The translations under genes were made by a program, and so were the position numbers. Under the pieces are notes generated by a model, which was given only the letters and a program-made list of their open reading frames with translations, made no database searches and was not told where the DNA came from. This document shows, piece by piece, positions 60,440 through 64,000 of a stretch of DNA of 64,000 bases (positions are counted from its first letter, which is position 1; each line of letters starts with the position of its first letter). The stretch is from assembly GCF_030123065.1 (NCBI RefSeq), contig NZ_CP126093.1:4222001-4286000 (forward strand). Direction: 5' to 3'. Source of the DNA: Neobacillus sp. DY30 (GTDB lineage: Bacteria; Bacillota; Bacilli; Bacillales; Cytobacillaceae).

Positions 60440-61633
60440 TTAATGTTGACGTTTTGATTCAACAAAATCCTTTATTCTTGCTACTGCTTTCTCTAGTAAA
60501 TCTAGAGAGGTTGCATAGGATAGACGGATATTATCAGGTGTACCGAAGCCGGAGCCTGGAATTACTGCTACCTTAGCCTCCACTAATAACGCTTCAACAA
60601 AAGCATCGACATTCGGATATCCTGTTATTTCAGCTGCTTCCTTAACATTTGGATATAAGTAAAAAGCTCCTTGGGGCTTTACACAGGTGAAACCGGGTAC
60701 CGAAACTAATTGATTATAAATGACTTCTAATCGATGTTCAAATGCCTGCCGCATTTCTTCTACTGGCTCTTGAGGGCCATTATAGGCTGCAATAGAGGCA
60801 TACTGTGCTGTTGTCGTCGGATTAGAGGTACTATGACTCGCGAGATTTGTCATCGCCTCAATAATCGCCTTATTTCCGGCTGCATAGCCAATACGCCAGC
60901 CTGTCATAGAGTGTGATTTTGAAACGCCGTTAATAACGATTGTCTGCTCCTTTAGTTCTGGTGATAGCTGAGCTATCGATACATGCTTATGATCACCATA
61001 TATAAGCTTTTCATAAATCTCATCTGAGACGATTAGTATATTTTTTTCAAGGCATAATTTACCTAATTCCTGCAGTTCCTCTGCTGTATAAATAACACCA
61101 GTAGGATTACTTGGCGAGTTGATAATAACTGCTCTCGTTCTTTCAGAAATGACCGAAGCTAATTGGTCAGGCGTAATCTTAAAACTTTGTGACTCTAATC
61201 CCTCTACGTATATGGGAACGCCGCCTGCCAATTTAACTTGTTCAGGGTAGCTTACCCAATAAGGCGTCGGAATAATAACCTCATCACCTTCATTTAAGAG
61301 CACTTGAAAAAGCGTGTATAACACATGTTTCGCACCGTTTCCTACAATGATTTCATTTAGTTTATAAGAAAGATCTTGGTCTCTTTCAAATTTTTCAATA
61401 ATTGCTTTTTTTAATGCAGGCAAGCCAGCTGACGGGGTGTACTTCGTATGTCCTTCGTTCATTGACCTTGTCGCTGCATCTAATATATGTTGTGGAGTGT
61501 TATAATCAGGCTCACCAGCACCTAAACCAATCACATCCACTCCTTGATCCTTTAATTCTTTTGCCTTTGCTGTAATTGCTAATGTTGTTGATGGTGTTAG
61601 CGCGAGTACCCTATTTGCTAATTGAACTGCCAT
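60440..61633 (-). CDS. aspB: Aspartate aminotransferase
   Basis: A 397-residue fold-type I PLP enzyme making aspartate from oxaloacetate and glutamate. The PLP lysine (near residue 238) lies in GVSKSHSMTGWRIGY; INSPSNPTGVIY and the substrate-binding Arg in NIRLSYATS are conserved. ATG 61633 has GGAGGAGAAGG upstream; the frame extends to 61654 without support. Follows ypmB by 26 bases, same strand. Confidence 0.94.
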   Translation of the reverse strand: MAVQLANRVLALTPSTTLAITAKAKELKDQGVDVIGLGAGEPDYNTPQHILDAATRSMNEGHTKYTPSAGLPALKKAIIEKFERDQDLSYKLNEIIVGNGAKHVLYTLFQVLLNEGDEVIIPTPYWVSYPEQVKLAGGVPIYVEGLESQSFKITPDQLASVISERTRAVIINSPSNPTGVIYTAEELQELGKLCLEKNILIVSDEIYEKLIYGDHKHVSIAQLSPELKEQTIVINGVSKSHSMTGWRIGYAAGNKAIIEAMTNLASHSTSNPTTTAQYASIAAYNGPQEPVEEMRQAFEHRLEVIYNQLVSVPGFTCVKPQGAFYLYPNVKEAAEITGYPNVDAFVEALLVEAKVAVIPGSGFGTPDNIRLSYATSLDLLEKAVARIKDFVESKRQH

Positions 61634-61659
61634 TTCCTTCTCCTCCTGCTCCAATGAAG

Positions 61660-62133
61660 CTATAAATTTTCAATTTTTTTTAGCCATTCACCAGTTTCAA
61701 AATGGACATAATAATAATTTATTAAATTATTTTCAGAACGGTAATATATTTCCCATAATGGGATATTATTTTCCATTCCTAATTTAACTGATATAATCTT
61801 TTTTGGACTTTTCTCTTCCAAAAGTCTCTGTACAGCATCTTCTTTTGAGATTCCATTATTCTGTTTATCCCAAATTACTTTCTTGCTCTTCTCAGGAATC
61901 CATACAATGATATTTTCACCTTTTTTATTTTTTCCCTCGAGAACACTAACGGTCTCTGTTCCGTGGTAGATATGGAAATCCTCCACGTCAGTAAACTGGA
62001 CCTTTTCTTTAGCCAATGAAACAGCTTTTTCTTGTGCTGTACTTAGAGGCTCCTGGGCACTTGCATATACTTTAACAAAAACCCCTACACAAATGGCAAT
62101 AAATAAAACTAGAAATAAAATTATTTTTTTCAT
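61660..62133 (-). CDS. ypmB: YpmB family membrane-anchored protein (DUF5590)
   Basis: A 157-residue protein with an N-terminal membrane anchor (IILFLVLFIAICVGVFVKV) and an outside region built of two PepSY-like units (EKAVSLAKEKV; KEDAVQRLLEE). Matches YpmB by pattern and place next to aspB. Probably extracytoplasmic; function unknown. Start ATG with GGAG-type site. Confidence 0.87.
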   Translation of the reverse strand: MKKIILFLVLFIAICVGVFVKVYASAQEPLSTAQEKAVSLAKEKVQFTDVEDFHIYHGTETVSVLEGKNKKGENIIVWIPEKSKKVIWDKQNNGISKEDAVQRLLEEKSPKKIISVKLGMENNIPLWEIYYRSENNLINYYYVHFETGEWLKKIENL

Positions 62134-62191
62134 TATACTCCACTTCTTCCAGCTACGGCTCCTAACTTTTCCGGCGTTTCAATCCGTCCTA

Positions 62192-62213
62192 CAAATCCAA
62201 AGTACAGGATTTG
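62192..62213. repeat. Hairpin in a GC-richer spacer between ypmA and ypmB
   Basis: A perfect 7-bp inverted repeat caaatcc / ggatttg inside a 136-base spacer (62134-62269) that is clearly richer in G and C than its surroundings, with gccggc-like ends. It has no T-run and no gene. It may be a short dispersed element, which only a genome-wide search can show. Confidence 0.4.
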
Positions 62214-62269
62214 CAGTGCCGGCTTGTAAGCGTCGGTCAAAGTTGGACAGTCGCCTCCGCTTTACATCT

Positions 62270-62440
62270 TTATGTACGATAAATCGTAAATATAGCTTTA
62301 CTTTGATCTTCTTTGTCGAGCGCCAAGCCAAACATTAGGTCCTGTTTCTTTAATGTTCGGTTAAGGGCATCAACGATTTTGTATAAGTCCGGACTATGCT
62401 GAAGCTTTACAGTCGAGAGGACTTCTATTTTTGATTCCAT
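62270..62440 (-). CDS. ypmA: YpmA family protein (DUF4264)
   Basis: A 56-residue protein, MESKIEVLSTVKLQHSPDLY at the N-terminus, LKKQDLMFGLALDK in the centre and AIFTIYRT at the end, matching YpmA. A strong AAAGGAGG site precedes ATG 62440 by 6 bases. Function unknown. Position between dinG and ypmB as in B. subtilis. Confidence 0.85.
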   Translation of the reverse strand: MESKIEVLSTVKLQHSPDLYKIVDALNRTLKKQDLMFGLALDKEDQSKAIFTIYRT

Positions 62441-62474
62441 AGTATTCCTCCTTTATCTCTCTAAAGCAATAATA

Positions 62475-63329
62475 TCAGCTATAGTCCTCCTTTTCTACAG
62501 GAAAGGTGAATACTTCATAGTTATTTTCAGTAAATTTTATTGTTATCGTACCATGCTTCTTTGTAAAAAAGACTTCTGACCATGTATCCTGGAGATTATA
62601 GATAATATCTGGGTCAGGTTGGTGCTGCTCTGACTCAAACAAAATCGATATTTGCGGATTAACGTATTGAATCAATCTCTCAGATAACGAATCTTCCTTG
62701 GCCCAGTTCGGTACTTTAAAAATTGTAACATCATCTAAGGGTTTCTTTAATAAATTTTCTTCCACATGATCACTAGAGGAAGTCATTAAAAAAAGACGGT
62801 GCTTAAAAAACTGCAGCGTAAAATCGATTCCTTCATTTTCTCCTTTTCCTGCAGATAATACCTCTGCCTTTAAATCAGTGATCAGCTCTTGAGTTGTACC
62901 CTCGTTCCATGCAAGCACTTCTATTTCTAAAAAGGGTGCAGTCATATTTTTTAGTTCGTTTATTATCTCAGGAGTTGCAATCAATTTCTTTACATTATAT
63001 TTTGGTATAATTTGAGCAAGTTGGTCAACAAAAAGATTTTGACGGCTGGTAATAATTAATGTTGAAACTTCTTTTACGCGGTATCTTTTAAGAATCTCAC
63101 TTAAGTCCTCACTTGTTTCTTCTCCACCCGTATTTACCAAGATATTTTCTCCATTAGAGCCTTGAATAAGGGTGGCTTCACCGTCACCTAATCCTAAAAA
63201 TGTAACAGCAATCTCATGGTCCTTCAAATTTAAATCGATTTTTTCAACATTACCATATTCAAAAGAAGAGGCACTGCCGATTGAAGATAACTGAAAAAAG
63301 ACTGCTGCCACAAGTAATAACATTTTCAT
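62475..63329 (-). CDS. Secreted metallo-beta-lactamase-fold protein lacking metal ligands
   Basis: A 284-residue protein with a signal peptide (MLLLVAAVFFQLSSIGSASS). The body resembles the ComEC-like beta-lactamase fold: VTFLGLGDGEATLI and ENILVNTGG parallel the usual FLDVGQGDATLI and LIDTGG. The metal motif HxHxDH is replaced by TSRQNLFVDQL, so it should be catalytically inactive. Possibly a binding or structural protein outside the cell. ATG 63329 has GGGAGG 7 bases upstream. Lies between dinG and ypmA, where I know of no B. subtilis counterpart. Confidence 0.7.
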   Translation of the reverse strand: MKMLLLVAAVFFQLSSIGSASSFEYGNVEKIDLNLKDHEIAVTFLGLGDGEATLIQGSNGENILVNTGGEETSEDLSEILKRYRVKEVSTLIITSRQNLFVDQLAQIIPKYNVKKLIATPEIINELKNMTAPFLEIEVLAWNEGTTQELITDLKAEVLSAGKGENEGIDFTLQFFKHRLFLMTSSSDHVEENLLKKPLDDVTIFKVPNWAKEDSLSERLIQYVNPQISILFESEQHQPDPDIIYNLQDTWSEVFFTKKHGTITIKFTENNYEVFTFPVEKEDYS

Positions 63330-63375
63330 ACACATACCTCCCATATTATTAGGATGTGTAATTTTTCCAATTTCA

Positions 63376-64000
63376 TTATAACCATTTATAAATTATTTCA
63401 ACCAACTCATCAATATTTCCCTTTTTCATCGGTACATCTGGAATGGATTTAAGAAAAGCCTTACCGTATTTAGTTGTAGTAATCCTTTTATCAAAGACCA
63501 TCAAAATTCCACGGTCATTTTCCGTACGAATCAGACGTCCAAAGCCTTGTTTAAATCTTAAAATTGCTTCAGGTAATGAATACTCCGTAAAGTCATTTCC
63601 ACCCTTTTGTTTAATAAGTTGACACTTGGCTTCCGTCAACGGCTCGTCTGGGGGACTAAATGGCAATCTGACAATTATCAAGCAGGATAAATCCTCTCCT
63701 GGGATATCTACCCCTTCCCAGAAGCTGCTTGTTCCTAGCAGAATAGCTTTATCATACCTTTGAAAATTCCTAGTGAGTCGTGATCGGCTTCCGCTGGTAA
63801 TCCCTTGAGCGATCATCGCAAAGTCATTGAGGAATCCACTTTCTTTAATAAGCTCATATGTTTTCTTTAACATATCGTGAGCGGTAAAGAGAATCAGCAT
63901 TCTTCCTTTTGTTGCCTCAGCGATGGTGATAATATGTTCGGTAATCGCAATGACGTAATCTTCTAGACTTGCATTATTTACCTCAGGCAAGTCCTCAGGT
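63376..64000 (-). CDS. dinG: ATP-dependent helicase DinG, C-terminal part (runs off the window)
   Basis: The last about 208 residues of a DinG/XPD-family helicase. Visible are the motif V/VI region FWEGVDIPGEDLSCLIIVRLPF and LRFKQGFGRLIRTENDRG, typical of DinG. The frame stays open to the window edge, so the 5' part (including the N-terminal exonuclease domain expected in Bacillus) lies beyond 64000. Its position after ypmA agrees with B. subtilis. Confidence 0.88.
   Translation of the reverse strand, partial: PEDLPEVNNASLEDYVIAITEHIITIAEATKGRMLILFTAHDMLKKTYELIKESGFLNDFAMIAQGITSGSRSRLTRNFQRYDKAILLGTSSFWEGVDIPGEDLSCLIIVRLPFSPPDEPLTEAKCQLIKQKGGNDFTEYSLPEAILRFKQGFGRLIRTENDRGILMVFDKRITTTKYGKAFLKSIPDVPMKKGNIDELVEIIYKWL

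Noticed and set aside
1..64000. tRNA genes, rRNA genes, insertion sequences, prophage genes
   Set aside because: I looked for tRNA-like cloverleaf ends, transposases, integrases and phage structural proteins and recognised none.

Overview
The window looks like the chromosome of a low-GC, endospore-forming Bacillaceae bacterium, probably of the Neobacillus/Mesobacillus/Bacillus group. The spore genes sspL, sspM and cotD are present. The gene order topB, cspD, ypeP/ypdQ, sspL, ypcP, dynA, ypbQ, bcsA, ypwA, ypvA, ypsC, rnpB, gpsB, ypsA, cotD, mrfB, mrfA, yppG/F/E, sspM, yppC, recU, ponA, ypoC, nth, dnaD, aspB, ypmB, ypmA, dinG follows the Bacillus subtilis backbone as I know it. Gene identities are from reading proteins and motifs; no database search was possible.

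Layout. 1-3058: a DUF3892 protein, the manganese regulator MntR and topoisomerase III. 3416-13319: an accessory sugar-acid locus on the minus strand (ABC importer, intracellular GH2 glycosidase, galactonate dehydratase, PfkB-type kinase, KDPGal-type aldolase) with a divergent ArsR-type regulator. 13393-16797: cold-shock protein, two divergent RNase H-like proteins and SASP L. 16905-20725: a TPP-riboswitch-controlled thiamine-precursor ABC transporter with a TatD-type hydrolase. 20966-29590: YpcP nuclease, a rhodanese, the double dynamin DynA, a NERD protein, a very small Fur-box-preceded membrane peptide, and the YpbQ/BcsA alkylpyrone pair. 30306-32617: a ba3-type cytochrome oxidase operon. 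34429-39765: quinol nitric oxide reductase divergent from a five-gene operon (Crp/Fnr regulator, two DUF2249 proteins, a 12-helix haem-copper-like membrane protein, a DUF59 Fe-S assembly protein). 39800-49129: YpvA, YpsC, RNase P RNA, GpsB, YpsA, CotD and the mitomycin-repair pair MrfB/MrfA. 49250-51285: a second, cysteine-free Crp/Fnr regulator next to hybrid cluster protein. 51477-64000: Hsp20, the ypp cluster, recU-ponA, nth-dnaD, aspB, ypmB/A, an inactive-looking metallo-beta-lactamase-fold protein and the 3' part of dinG.

The most interesting theme is a distributed microaerobic/nitric-oxide response. Three promoters (ba3 oxidase, hcp, and the crp-DUF2249 operon) carry a TGTGA-N6-TCACA-like box whose centre lies exactly 29.5 bases before the first base of a -10 hexamer, the geometry of a class II Crp/Fnr activator. 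The two encoded Crp/Fnr proteins lack the cysteine cluster of an oxygen-sensing Fnr, so the signal they read is unclear. The membrane protein of this operon shows a roughly 130-residue threefold internal repeat, which fits the pseudo-threefold plan of haem-copper oxidase-like proteins and makes it the best candidate for an undescribed component. Other leads are a 26-residue peptide under a double Fur box, a LexA-like box before mrfA, and a galactonate pathway fed by a glycosidase rather than by a sugar dehydrogenase.

No tRNA, rRNA, CRISPR array, insertion sequence or prophage gene was recognised.
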